Positions 43,404 through 52,300 of a stretch of 64,000 nucleotides of DNA are shown piece by piece. Position 1 is the first letter of the stretch. Each line of letters starts with the position of its first letter. Under the pieces are notes generated by a model. It saw only the letters and a list, made by a program, of their open reading frames with translations. It did not search any database and was not told the DNA's origin. Position numbers and translations under genes: made by a program. This DNA comes from Bacillota bacterium (GTDB lineage Bacteria > Bacillota > Clostridia > Christensenellales > Christensenellaceae): positions 1 to 64,000 of the forward strand of contig JAEYKI010000019.1 of the NCBI GenBank assembly GCA_023408315.1, in the 5' to 3' direction.

Positions 43404-44933
43404 ATGAATAAGTATTTTATTGGTATAGACTCAGGTACAACAAGCATAAAAGCAGTTTTGTTTGACGAAAAATGCAATGAAATAGGCAAAAAGGCGTTTC
43501 CGCTTACGGGCATTTTTCCGCGCGAAAACCAATACGAAGAGGACATGAACGAGATATGGGAAAAGCTCTGCATGTGCGTGGGATGGATTACCTCTAAATA
43601 TGGAAAAGAGGGAATTCTGGGCATTGGGATAACCGCGCAGGGAGACGGGCTTTGGCTTGTTGACGAAAACGGGGAGCCTGTAAGAAACGGCTGCTGCTTT
43701 TGCGACGGAAGGTCTGAAAGCGTTGTGGACGAATGGGTAAAAAACGGGACTGCCGATAAGCTTTTTAAAATAACGGGCACGCGCATTTTTACCGGCAACC
43801 AGAACAGCATAGTAAAATGGATGGCCCAAAACGACGCGCAGAGCCTGGACAAAGCGAAATATTTTTTGCATCTCAAAGATTATCTTTTCTACAAGCTGAC
43901 CGGCGAATTCATTACGGATTCAACAGACCAGTCGCTTGTGCTGATTGATCTTGAAAAACAGGAGTATTCACAGGAGGCATTCGAGATTTGCGGGATTGGG
44001 CAATACCGCTCAAAGTATCCGCCGATTAAAAAAACAAAAGAAGCTAAAGGCGTCATTCAAAAAGATATTGCGGCAAAACTGGGGCTTCCTGAAGAAACGC
44101 TGGTTACATCCGGGCCTATGGACGTTGTAGCCTGCGCGCTTGCGAGCGGCGTAACCCAAAGCGGCGAATGCTGTTCCATTATTGGCACGGCGGCGCTGCA
44201 TGAAATGGTGATAGCGGAGCCTGCATGGGGAGACGTGAACTGCGGGATGACGGTAACGCATATTGAAGAGGGCAGGTGGCTGCGCCTGATGGCCTCGCTT
44301 GCGGGAACCCCCAATGTGGAATGGATGCTTGAGGTTTTTGGAAAACAAATTAAAAGCGGCGCCGCCGCTCAAAATATGAATGTGTATGATTATATTGAAA
44401 AGATGATTTCAAACGTGCCTATTGGCGCAAACGGCGTAATGTACCACCCTTATCTTCTTGCGGGCGGCGAACGTGCACCGTTTACAGATTCCCGCGCGCG
44501 CGCAAGTTTTACCGGGCTTAGCATTAAGCACACAATTGCGGACGTTGCGCGGGCTACATATGAAGGCGTTGCATTCGCCATGTTCGACTGTTACCAAAGC
44601 ATGCCGCAGGAGGTAAAAAGCGTAACGCTTTGCGGCGGCGGTTCGCACAGCGCTCTTTGGTGCCAGATGTTTGCGGATGTGCTGGGCATAGAAGTGAAAA
44701 CGATTAAAGGCGAGGAACTGGGCGCCAAAGGCGCGGCTCTGAATCATATGGTGATTCAGGGAGTTTACAAGGATTATAAAACAGCGGTTGAAAAAACTGT
44801 TGCGGCTGATAAAAGATTTAAGCCCGATGCAAACAGGCATTGGGAATATATGAAATACTATCCGCTTTTCAAACGTTCCAGGGAAGTTTTTGCAGAGCTT
44901 TGGAAAATGCGGGCTGAACTGATTGAAAGGTGA
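43404..44933 (+). CDS. FGGY family carbohydrate kinase, copy 2
   Basis: A 509-residue sugar kinase only distantly like copy 1. The phosphate loop is GIDSGTTSIKAVLFD (6-20). GITAQGDGLWLVDENGEPV and CFCDGRSE lie in the sugar-binding domain. TSGPMDVVACALASG and IIGTAALHEMV are typical of the second domain, and VTLCGGGSHSALWCQM of the adenosine region. It resembles xylulose/erythritol-type kinases. The class II aldolase gene starts just after its stop, so the product may be the aldolase substrate. Confidence 0.9.
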   Translation: MNKYFIGIDSGTTSIKAVLFDEKCNEIGKKAFPLTGIFPRENQYEEDMNEIWEKLCMCVGWITSKYGKEGILGIGITAQGDGLWLVDENGEPVRNGCCFCDGRSESVVDEWVKNGTADKLFKITGTRIFTGNQNSIVKWMAQNDAQSLDKAKYFLHLKDYLFYKLTGEFITDSTDQSLVLIDLEKQEYSQEAFEICGIGQYRSKYPPIKKTKEAKGVIQKDIAAKLGLPEETLVTSGPMDVVACALASGVTQSGECCSIIGTAALHEMVIAEPAWGDVNCGMTVTHIEEGRWLRLMASLAGTPNVEWMLEVFGKQIKSGAAAQNMNVYDYIEKMISNVPIGANGVMYHPYLLAGGERAPFTDSRARASFTGLSIKHTIADVARATYEGVAFAMFDCYQSMPQEVKSVTLCGGGSHSALWCQMFADVLGIEVKTIKGEELGAKGAALNHMVIQGVYKDYKTAVEKTVAADKRFKPDANRHWEYMKYYPLFKRSREVFAELWKMRAELIER

Positions 44934-44945
44934 GTGCGGTCAAGA

Positions 44946-45605
44946 ATGATGTACCTCCGGCAGAAAACAGACATCATCAATATGTGCAAAAAAATGCAGG
45001 ATATGGGGTATTTTTTGGGTACCTGGGGCAATATCAGCTTGCGCGAGGGAGACCACATTATTCTTACGCCCAGCAGGATCAATTATGACGAGATTACGCC
45101 TGAAGACATGGTGGTCATCCGCCTTGACGGCACAAAGGAAGAGGGCGACAGATTGCCCACCTCCGAAAAAGAAGTTCACAGGCAGATTTATATTGAAAGA
45201 GAAGATATTTGCGCCATTATACACGCGCATACCCCAAAAGCAATGGCGGTATCCGCGATGAACATCAGGGAAGTGCCCTGCATGGTGGAGGAAATGTCCC
45301 AAATGCTGGGCGGTGCGATACCGCTTACCGAGGCATACATAAACGCGGAACAGCACGCGCTTCTGGGTGTTGCGGCAGGCCGCGCCATAGGAAATAAAAG
45401 CGGCGTTATTTTAAAAAATCACGGGCCTGTTGCCTGCGGCAAAACGCTTGGGGACGCCGAACTGACGGCCATCGTAATGGAAAAAGCCTGTTCCATATAT
45501 CTTTCGCTGTGCGGGGCAAGCAAAATTTCAGAAATACCGCAGAAATACATAGAGTCTGAAAGATACAGGTTTGTGAACACATACGGAAAAGAAAAGAATT
45601 TATAA
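44946..45605 (+). CDS. Class II aldolase/epimerase family protein
   Basis: A 219-residue zinc enzyme related to L-fuculose-1-phosphate aldolase and L-ribulose-5-phosphate 4-epimerase. GNISLREGD and LPTSEKEVHRQIY (phosphate pocket and catalytic Glu) are present. The zinc ligands are HAHTPKA and the later KNHGPVACG. The start is ambiguous: ATG 44946 (or 44949) has AAAGGTGAG upstream; GTG 44934 is possible but too close to it. It follows the FGGY kinase directly and precedes an RpiB-type isomerase. Whether it cleaves or epimerises is not decided by sequence. Confidence 0.88.
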   Translation: MMYLRQKTDIINMCKKMQDMGYFLGTWGNISLREGDHIILTPSRINYDEITPEDMVVIRLDGTKEEGDRLPTSEKEVHRQIYIEREDICAIIHAHTPKAMAVSAMNIREVPCMVEEMSQMLGGAIPLTEAYINAEQHALLGVAAGRAIGNKSGVILKNHGPVACGKTLGDAELTAIVMEKACSIYLSLCGASKISEIPQKYIESERYRFVNTYGKEKNL

Positions 45606-45620
45606 TACATGGGAGGAAAG

Positions 45621-46079
45621 ATGAGAAAGGTTTATATTGCGTGCGATAACGCGGCCACAGAACTCAGGGACACCATCAGGGATTACGCCCGCAGCCTTGG
45701 TTACGACGTGCAGGATCTGGGTGTAGAAGGCAGCCTGAACCCCACGGAATATCCGCTGGTTGCGGAAAAACTTTGCGGCAAACTGATTGCGGAAAATTAT
45801 GAACCCCAGGGGATTCTGATTTGCGGAACGGGCCTTGGCATGGCCATCTGCGCAAATAAGTTCAAAGGGATACGCGCAACGGTGTGCCACGACAGTTATT
45901 CTGCGGAACGCGCGAAGCTGAGCAACGACGCGAATGTGCTTTGCATGGGCGCAAGGGTGATAGGACCGGAGCTTGCGAAAAAGATTGTAAAAGAATGGCT
46001 GTCCCTGGAATTTGTGGACGGCAGTTCCACACCAAAGGTAAACTGCATCAAAGAGCTGGACAATAAAAATTTTAAATAA
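45621..46079 (+). CDS. rpiB: RpiB/LacAB family sugar-phosphate isomerase
   Basis: A 152-residue isomerase. The family motifs are VYIACDNAATELRDTI at the N-terminus, the catalytic Cys in GILICGTGLGMAICANKF and the CHDSYSAERAKLSNDANVL block. GGGAGG lies just before ATG 45621; an ATG four codons earlier is inside that site. Members convert ribose/ribulose, allose/allulose or erythrose/erythrulose phosphates. Its place beside a TIM-barrel isomerase and DhaK/DhaL suits a C4 ketose pathway, which is inference. Confidence 0.9.
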   Translation: MRKVYIACDNAATELRDTIRDYARSLGYDVQDLGVEGSLNPTEYPLVAEKLCGKLIAENYEPQGILICGTGLGMAICANKFKGIRATVCHDSYSAERAKLSNDANVLCMGARVIGPELAKKIVKEWLSLEFVDGSSTPKVNCIKELDNKNFK

Positions 46080-46108
46080 AAAATAAAATATATTGCAGAG
46101 GTAAGATT

Positions 46109-46966
46109 ATGAAAATTGGTGTAGACAGTTTTATATGGAGCGAATTTTTTTCTGAGAAAGATTTATGGATTATTCCCAAAGCAAAAGAGCTGGGCTTTAG
46201 CGTTGTGGATATTGCAATTGCCCGCCCGGAACAATTTCCCACAGAGAAAGTAAAGGAAACCGCCCAAAAGACAGGCATCCCGCTCATTACCTCAACAACG
46301 CTCAACAATTCGACAAATTTGATCTCCCCGGATCCGGAGGTTCGCAAACACGGCGTTGCGTCCATGAAACTGCTGATAGATATCAACAGGGAAATTGGCT
46401 CCGGCCTGATTGGCGGAATGACCTACGCGGCATGGGGATACCTTACGGGCAAGCCAAGGACGCAGCAGGAATGGGACTGGTCGACTGCCGCCATGCGCGA
46501 AATTGCCCGGTACGCAAAGGACACAAGCGATGTTACCATTACGGTTGAATGCGCGCAAAGATTTGAAACGCACTTTTTAAACGTGGCCGCGGACGCTGTG
46601 GCATACTGCAAAGACGTGGGTTTTGATAATGTTAAGGTCCATTTGGACAGCTTCCACATGATCCGCGAAGAGCTTTCTTTTGAAGACGCAATCTCTGCCT
46701 GCGGAAAAGAATATTTGGGATACATGCACCTGTGCGAGAGCAACAGGGGGATACCCGGCACGGGAATGGTGCCGTGGGAAAGGCTTTTTGCCGCTCTGAA
46801 AGCAATCGATTATCAGGGGTATGCGGTGATTGAATCTTTTGATACAAACTTTACCGAGCTTGTTGGCAACTGTGCGATCTGGAGAAAATTTGCAGATTCC
46901 GGAGAACAGCTTGCCGTTCAGGGGCTGGCAAACCTGAACAGGATTCTGGCAGAAATGAAATATTAA
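46109..46966 (+). CDS. TIM-barrel sugar (phosphate) isomerase/epimerase
   Basis: A 285-residue protein of the xylose isomerase-like/ketose 3-epimerase family. Metal and catalytic residues are visible: VECAQRFETHFLN (first Glu), KVHLDSFHMIREE (Asp and His), and VIESFD (last Glu). The ligand-lid region GGMTYAAWGYLTGKP is family-like. AGAGG precedes the ATG. It may interconvert erythrulose phosphates or epimerise a ketose at C3. The position between RpiB and DhaK genes supports a shared pathway. Confidence 0.87.
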   Translation: MKIGVDSFIWSEFFSEKDLWIIPKAKELGFSVVDIAIARPEQFPTEKVKETAQKTGIPLITSTTLNNSTNLISPDPEVRKHGVASMKLLIDINREIGSGLIGGMTYAAWGYLTGKPRTQQEWDWSTAAMREIARYAKDTSDVTITVECAQRFETHFLNVAADAVAYCKDVGFDNVKVHLDSFHMIREELSFEDAISACGKEYLGYMHLCESNRGIPGTGMVPWERLFAALKAIDYQGYAVIESFDTNFTELVGNCAIWRKFADSGEQLAVQGLANLNRILAEMKY

Positions 46967-46992
46967 ATTTTATATATTTGGAGGAATGTTAT

Positions 46993-48012
46993 ATGCAAAG
47001 GATTATGAACGATCCGGACAGCATTGTGGACGAAATGCTGCAGGGTTTTCTGAAGACGCACGGTGATCTTGTAGAGGGAATTGAGGAAAACAAACGGGTC
47101 GTAAAATCCAGATTTGCACCTAAAGGCCGCGTTGCGGTGGTAACGGGCGGCGGCTCGGGGCACAAGCCCGCATTTATAGGCTATGTGGGCAGAAACATGC
47201 TGGACGCTGCAGCGGTGGGAGAAATTTGTTCTTCACCCACGGCAAAAGCGTTTTATGACGCGTTTAAGGCCGTACATGCGGGCAAAGGCGTTGCCTGCAT
47301 GTACGGCAACTATTCCGGTGACAACATGAATGTTAAGATGGCTGTAAAAATGATCAGAAAAGACGGTATAGAGGTAAAAACCGTTGTTGCAAACGACGAC
47401 GTTGCCTCCGCTCCCAAAGACCAGCGTGAAAAAAGAAGGGGCGTTGCGGGAGAAGTGTTTATGTGGAAAGTGGGCGCTGCCAAGGCGGCCGAAGGCGCGG
47501 ACCTGGACGAGGTGGTCGCGGCGGCCCAAAAAGCAATCGATCACACCAGAAGCGTAGGGATAGGCCTTACCCCCTGCACGCTTCCCGCGGTGGGCCACCC
47601 CAATTTTAAAATAGAGGAAGGCACCATGGAAGTGGGCATTGGACACCACGGAGAACCGGGAATAGAAGTCTGCCCCTTGGAATCGGCCCAGGGCATGGCA
47701 AAGCGCATGGTGGACATTGTGGCGGACGATTATCCGTTTGCAGCAGGAGACGAACTGGCTGTGCTGGTATCCGGCCTGGGCGCCACGCCTGTTATGGAAC
47801 TTTATGTGATATATAACGAGATAGAAAAAATATTGGCGGAAAAAGGCATTAAAGTATACCGCTCTTATGTGGGCAACTACTTTACGTCGCTTGAAATGAT
47901 GGGGGTTTCATTAACGGCAATGAAGCTGGACGATGAATTAAAAGCCCTGCTGGACAAGGAAACAGACTCTGTTGGGCTCAGGCAATTTCAAAAAGGGGAG
48001 AAAACAGTATGA
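46993..48012 (+). CDS. dhaK: DhaK-type dihydroxyacetone/erythrulose kinase subunit, copy 2
   Basis: A 339-residue DhaK subunit. The start at 46993 is supported by GGAGGA 7 nt upstream. GGGSGHKP is the glycine loop, and GIGHHGEPGIE carries the covalent His in its standard setting. The end overlaps dhaL by 4 bp, so the two subunits are made together. With DhaL it forms an ATP-type kinase unless a PTS DhaM is encoded elsewhere; none is in the window. It is clearly related to, but different from, the copy at 35268. Confidence 0.94.
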   Translation: MQRIMNDPDSIVDEMLQGFLKTHGDLVEGIEENKRVVKSRFAPKGRVAVVTGGGSGHKPAFIGYVGRNMLDAAAVGEICSSPTAKAFYDAFKAVHAGKGVACMYGNYSGDNMNVKMAVKMIRKDGIEVKTVVANDDVASAPKDQREKRRGVAGEVFMWKVGAAKAAEGADLDEVVAAAQKAIDHTRSVGIGLTPCTLPAVGHPNFKIEEGTMEVGIGHHGEPGIEVCPLESAQGMAKRMVDIVADDYPFAAGDELAVLVSGLGATPVMELYVIYNEIEKILAEKGIKVYRSYVGNYFTSLEMMGVSLTAMKLDDELKALLDKETDSVGLRQFQKGEKTV

Positions 48013-48650
48013 GCGCATTTAAAAACGCGGACGGGAAACGCATTGTGCTTGCAATGGTGAGGGAGGTACAAAACAACCGCGAATATCTTGGCCAGATTGA
48101 CGGGTTGATTGGGGACGGCGACCATGGCATGAATATGAACAAGGGCTTTTCCATGTGTGAAAAAAGCATAGCGGACAGGGATTTAAGTTTTTCGGAGTGC
48201 CTTGATCAACTGGGGAATATTTTGTTAACCGAAATAGGCGGTTCCATGGGGCCCATTTACGGCACCATATTTATGGATATGGCCGGGAGCGCCCAGGATG
48301 AAATAGACGGAAAAGTTTTTTTACGGATGCTGAACGCCGGACGCGACGGACTGTATGAGATTATAGACGCGCGCACGGGAGACAAAACGCTTGTGGACGT
48401 GCTTGCCCCCGCGTGTGATTCTTTTGAAAATGCCATAAACAATGGAGACGATTTTGCACAAGCGCTTACCAAAATGAAGCAGACAGCAGAAGCCGGAAAA
48501 GAGTCCACCCGGGAGCTTATAGCAAAATTCGGCCGGTCCAGCAGGCTTGGCGAACGTTCCAGGGGCGTGCTGGATGCGGGTGCAACTTCCTGCAACATTA
48601 TTTTGCAGGCAATGGCAGACGAAATACTGACCCTTTTGAGCAAACAGTAA
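48009..48650 (+). CDS. dhaL: DhaL-type kinase nucleotide-binding subunit
   Basis: A 213-residue DhaL subunit. The Mg-ADP site is IDGLIGDGDHGMNMNKGF (three Asp) near residues 33-50. GGSMGPIYGTIFMDMA and DARTGDKTLVDVLAPA are equally typical, and GRSSRLGERSRGVLDAGATS closes the active site. It overlaps dhaK copy 2. It is the only DhaL in the window and may serve both DhaK proteins. Confidence 0.95.
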   Translation: MSAFKNADGKRIVLAMVREVQNNREYLGQIDGLIGDGDHGMNMNKGFSMCEKSIADRDLSFSECLDQLGNILLTEIGGSMGPIYGTIFMDMAGSAQDEIDGKVFLRMLNAGRDGLYEIIDARTGDKTLVDVLAPACDSFENAINNGDDFAQALTKMKQTAEAGKESTRELIAKFGRSSRLGERSRGVLDAGATSCNIILQAMADEILTLLSKQ

Positions 48651-48662
48651 AAGCGGGTAAGA

Positions 48663-49823
48663 ATGAACACAGGAAATTTCAAAACAGCGCCGGGCAGGGT
48701 GAGAAAAATTACTGTAAAAAGCGGGCTTATATTTGCTGCCGCTGCTGCGGCAGCGGCGGTATTTATTTTCGGTTTTTGTATTCCATTTTCCAATTATAAT
48801 CTTGCTTTGCAGGCGGAAGAAAATAAAGATGTAAAAGCTGCGGTACAGTTATATTCAAAATGCGCCGGTTATTTTGATTCGGCGCAGAGGCTGTACGGGA
48901 TTGCGCAAGCATATGAGCGGGAAGGGCAATACGGCCTGGCAATAGGCGCGCTCCAAAGCATAAGAAATTACCTGGATTCAGAGCAAAAAATAAAGGAAAT
49001 GCTGCCCAAAGTGAAGGGCATTGCAATAGCCGCCGGCAATTACCACACCGTGGGATTAAAGCAGGACGGCAAGGCTGTTGCAGCGGGCAATAACACCTTT
49101 AGGCAAACGGAAACGGAAAAGATGGAGCGTGTGCAGCAAATTTTTGCGGGAGGATTCAGCACGCTTGGCCTTACCGCAGCCCAGACTGTTACGAAGGTGG
49201 GAGACAATGCTTACGGCCAGTGCAAAACAGACGCATGGACGGATATTGTTTCAATCGCTGGCGGAAATTATCATACGCTTGGGTTACGGGCAGACGGCAC
49301 AGTTGTTGCGACGGGTGACAATGATTTGAACCAGTGCGATGTTGCGGGCTGGACAGATGTTGCAGCGGTATCCGCAGGATTGTACCATTCTTTAGGATTA
49401 AAACGGGATGGAACCGTTGTGGCCGCGGGAGACGATTATCTTGGACAGTGCGATGTTTCAGGATGGAGGAACATTGTTGCCATATCGGCGGGCGGGCTTC
49501 ATTCGGCGGGTATTCAAAAAAACGGAACTGTTGTTGCAACCGGAGACAATCAGTTTGGGCAATGCAACGTATCTGGCTGGACGGATATTATTGCCATATC
49601 GGCGGGCGGATACCATACGGTTGGCCTTAAAAAAGACGGCACGGTGGTTGCGGCCGGTCTGAACGATTATGGGCAATGCAACGTATCCGGTTGGAGGGAT
49701 GTGGTTTCCCTGGCGGCCGGACGGGCGCATACCGCTGGGTTGAACGCAAATGGAACGGTTTATGCGGTTGGCAAAAACGAACATAAACAGCTGGATGTTT
49801 CAGGCTGGCAGCTCTGGAATTAG
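48663..49823 (+). CDS. Membrane-anchored RCC1-repeat protein
   Basis: A 386-residue protein. A single N-terminal transmembrane segment (about 20-42, Ala-rich) is followed by a short TPR-like helical part (LYSKCAGYFDSAQRLYGIAQ). From about 118 there are RCC1/alpha-tubulin-suppressor-like repeats built on DGTVVAAGDN..GQC.VSGW with AISAGG.HT.GL, about six in a row. These should make a beta-propeller outside the cell. The gene follows dhaL by 12 bp in the same direction, so it may be co-transcribed, though it has no evident catabolic role. Confidence 0.85.
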   Translation: MNTGNFKTAPGRVRKITVKSGLIFAAAAAAAAVFIFGFCIPFSNYNLALQAEENKDVKAAVQLYSKCAGYFDSAQRLYGIAQAYEREGQYGLAIGALQSIRNYLDSEQKIKEMLPKVKGIAIAAGNYHTVGLKQDGKAVAAGNNTFRQTETEKMERVQQIFAGGFSTLGLTAAQTVTKVGDNAYGQCKTDAWTDIVSIAGGNYHTLGLRADGTVVATGDNDLNQCDVAGWTDVAAVSAGLYHSLGLKRDGTVVAAGDDYLGQCDVSGWRNIVAISAGGLHSAGIQKNGTVVATGDNQFGQCNVSGWTDIIAISAGGYHTVGLKKDGTVVAAGLNDYGQCNVSGWRDVVSLAAGRAHTAGLNANGTVYAVGKNEHKQLDVSGWQLWN

Positions 49824-50464
49824 TTTTGGTTCAAAAATTCCGCTATTTTAATCACGTCAGAGGGATGCTTGGCAGAAAAATTTGGGGCTTGTATCGCGCT
49901 GTCGTCGATGCAGCCCCATTTTGCCAGCACAAAATCTATTTTGGCTGCCTCGCACGCAAGATAATCGTTTACGGAATCACCAATATATAAAATTTCGTTT
50001 TGGCAAAAGCCTGTTTTTTTCATAAAAAGATGGATCGGCTCCGGGTGGGGCTTGTGGTTTTTTGTATGGTCCGCAACAATGATGCAATTAAAATACCGGA
50101 CCAGATCATACCTTTCTATTGCGTCGTCCAATTCATCCTTTACACGCGAGGTAACAATGCCAAGATAATAGCCCTGGCTGTGAAGATTTAGTATAAGTTC
50201 TTTTATTCCCTCAAAAAGCTGCATTTCTTTGGACATTTTAGATAAAAGCCCGGTATAAATCTGAAAATACGCGGGAATCTCCGCCTCTGGAACGCCTATC
50301 CTGCGTAAAATGTTTTCTGTGTTCACACCGATTATTTTAAAGCATTGCTGATATGCAAGCTTTTTGCCCAGGTATTTTTCCGCAATCACTTGCGTTGTTT
50401 TAATGATGATTTCTTCGCTGCTGATAATTGTTCCGTCCACATCAAAAATGATACATTTTTTCAA
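49820..50464 (-). CDS. HAD superfamily hydrolase (phosphatase)
   Basis: A 214-residue phosphatase of the PGP/beta-phosphoglucomutase-like group. Motif I is FDVDGT with Asp8 and Asp10. Motif II is VTSR, motif III the Lys in HKPHPEP, and motif IV is YIGDSVND. A helical cap lies between motifs I and II. It is convergent with the RCC1-repeat gene, overlapping it by 4 bp. The substrate is unknown; phosphoglycolate or a sugar phosphate is likely. Confidence 0.92.
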   Translation of the reverse strand: MKKCIIFDVDGTIISSEEIIIKTTQVIAEKYLGKKLAYQQCFKIIGVNTENILRRIGVPEAEIPAYFQIYTGLLSKMSKEMQLFEGIKELILNLHSQGYYLGIVTSRVKDELDDAIERYDLVRYFNCIIVADHTKNHKPHPEPIHLFMKKTGFCQNEILYIGDSVNDYLACEAAKIDFVLAKWGCIDDSAIQAPNFSAKHPSDVIKIAEFLNQN

Positions 50465-50713
50465 TATACATTACCTCTATTCCGTTTGGATGCATAAATA
50501 GTATAGCATATTAAAAACAGGAAAAGCGCAGCAGATGAGCCAATACGCACATTTTTAAAGAATAAAGTCTCTTTGAATAATTGCCAGAACATGATTGCTG
50601 TAACAGTTTTTCATAAATGGCTTCAATTGGTATTTAATTGCTTGGCGTATATTAAATTACAACAGAGCTATTTAATTCTTTTTAATTCTATTAAATGGAA
50701 ACGGCATCCAATA
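50465..50713. other. AT-rich intergenic region
   Basis: Divergent gap between the HAD gene and the Gre-like operon. No gene is seen; the promoter for the operon lies at its right end. Confidence 0.5.
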
Positions 50714-50742
50714 TTGACATCCTATGGAAAACAAGTTATACT
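50714..50742 (+). promoter_or_regulatory. Near-consensus promoter of the Gre-like operon
   Basis: TTGACA (50714-50719), 17-bp spacer, TATACT (50737-50742). It lies about 85 bp before ATG 50829. Confidence 0.85.
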
Positions 50743-50828
50743 GTTTAATAGTACCAGCTTACATTTATAGAGAAGGTTTTGGGCTGCTGATTAGTGATTT
50801 TTAAAATCTTAATTTGGGAGGTTATTTA

Positions 50829-51290
50829 ATGAGCATTCAATTAATCAGAGCATCTTACGAACAGATGATCAAGCAATTGATTTATATAGATGAAAACAGA
50901 AAAGATATTACGGACACGCTGCTGGCCAATAAGCTTTTTTTATCGAAATCCGGCGCACATAAATATTTGAAAGGATATGTTCACGCGGTGGAAGCTATTC
51001 TGGCAGATATTTCTGTGGTTGAGCAAATCTGCGATTTTTCCGGAATGCGCAATGGTTTTTTACCCTTTGTAATCATAGACAGTGACGTTACGCTGACAGA
51101 TAAAAATAGTGAGGCTTATTGCTGCCATTTGACTTCCAATATCTATGAGCAGTCAAGCGGCAGCGCCAGAATGATTTATGCGTTCTCTGAATCCGGCCTT
51201 GAACTTTTGTTGAAGGAAAACGACGCAACCTGCATTATGGACATTGGCAAAGGCTACGGAGAATATACAATCCATTCTGTAAAAGTGTGA
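50829..51290 (+). CDS. Gre-factor-like protein 1
   Basis: A 153-residue protein. The N-terminal half is helical (residues 1-75). The C-terminal half starts with LPFVIIDSDVTLTDKNSEAY and ends with SESGLELLLKENDA and YTIHSVKV, similar to the FKBP-like domain of GreA/GreB/Rnk (VVIGSTVTL ... SPIGRALLGK). The N-terminal acidic coiled coil of true Gre factors is not evident. GGGAGG precedes ATG 50829. First of three related genes in a row. Confidence 0.65.
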   Translation: MSIQLIRASYEQMIKQLIYIDENRKDITDTLLANKLFLSKSGAHKYLKGYVHAVEAILADISVVEQICDFSGMRNGFLPFVIIDSDVTLTDKNSEAYCCHLTSNIYEQSSGSARMIYAFSESGLELLLKENDATCIMDIGKGYGEYTIHSVKV

Positions 51291-51306
51291 ATTTTTGGAG
51301 GAAATT

Positions 51307-51723
51307 ATGGCAAGGAAAATTTATATAACGGAATCAGATAAAGTTAAATTGCAGGAACTGGTGGATGAACTTATTCAGTTTCACTTAAACGGAAAGGAAT
51401 ATGTGAAGGATTTAAACAAGGAACTGGGAAGGGCAATTATTGTAACAAGCGGCAATATACCGCGAGACGTAATTACCATGCATTCAAAAGTCAGCCTTTT
51501 GATGGACGATTTTGAAGAGGAGGCTCTAACCCTTGTATATCCGGATGAGAACGACATCACGGAAAATAAGATATCGGTTTTGTCTCCCATAGGGACCGCT
51601 ATTCTTGGCTATCGAGAAGGAGATTTGATTGAATGGAAGGTGCCGGAAGGCGCGGCCAGAATTTTTGTTAAAAAAGTACTGTACCAGCCTGAAGCCGCGC
51701 TTGCTTCTGGCAACGGAGGTTAA
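51307..51723 (+). CDS. Rnk/GreA-family transcription-elongation-factor-like protein
   Basis: A 138-residue protein that fits the Rnk type: KIYITESDKVKLQELVDEL at the N-terminus, then TMHSKVSLLMDD and ISVLSPIGTAILGYREGDLIEWKVPEGAARIFVKKV, the C-terminal Gre fold. Rnk proteins bind RNA polymerase near its secondary channel. GGAGG lies before ATG 51307. It lies 16 bp after the first gene and 2 bp before the third. Confidence 0.85.
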   Translation: MARKIYITESDKVKLQELVDELIQFHLNGKEYVKDLNKELGRAIIVTSGNIPRDVITMHSKVSLLMDDFEEEALTLVYPDENDITENKISVLSPIGTAILGYREGDLIEWKVPEGAARIFVKKVLYQPEAALASGNGG

Positions 51724-51725
51724 TA

Positions 51726-52175
51726 ATGAAAACGCTTGTTACAAACGAAATACACAGGTTCCTTCAATTTCATGCCCTTGAAATGCAGGACAACAAAATA
51801 AAAATTGCCAACCGGTACCTTGCAAATTACGAGGAATATATCCGGGTCTTAAGCTTTTTGAATTCTTACATAAAAACGGTGGAAAAAGCGCTTGACCTTC
51901 TGGATATATCTATTGGGGAACATATACCGCCTTTTGTGATTATTGGAAGCAAGGTGGAACTTAAGGATGCAAACGCAGAGAGGAAATACGTGTTTCTGAC
52001 AGATGAATCCGGGGAATATGCCCCTGTGAGCGCTCCCTGTGAGGCCGTGCCCTTTCATTCCGGTTTGGGGAAAGAGTTGCTTTTTAAAGAAGTTGGATAT
52101 ACCATAAAGACAGAAAAAGGCGGAAATGAGTTTATGGGAACAATTGAGCAAATCAGCTATGATTTAATTTTGTGA
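51726..52175 (+). CDS. Gre-factor-like protein 2
   Basis: A 149-residue protein with the same two-part plan as the protein at 50829: a helical N-terminal half (IKIANRYLANYEEYIRVLSF) and a Gre-like C-terminal half (IPPFVIIGSKVELKDANAER, then SGLGKELLFKEVGYTIKTEK). The ATG is 2 bp after the Rnk-like stop. The two flanking proteins probably share an ancestor. Their function is not known to me. Confidence 0.65.
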   Translation: MKTLVTNEIHRFLQFHALEMQDNKIKIANRYLANYEEYIRVLSFLNSYIKTVEKALDLLDISIGEHIPPFVIIGSKVELKDANAERKYVFLTDESGEYAPVSAPCEAVPFHSGLGKELLFKEVGYTIKTEKGGNEFMGTIEQISYDLIL

Positions 52176-52300
52176 TGAAACAAGCCATGCCAGCATATTA
52201 GCTTGTTGTTTTTTAGGGTTGATAAAATACATGTTTACGGAAAGGCAAATATAGTTGATTAATTATCCGTACCGGAATAAACTTTAGAGAGGTGTTTTAT

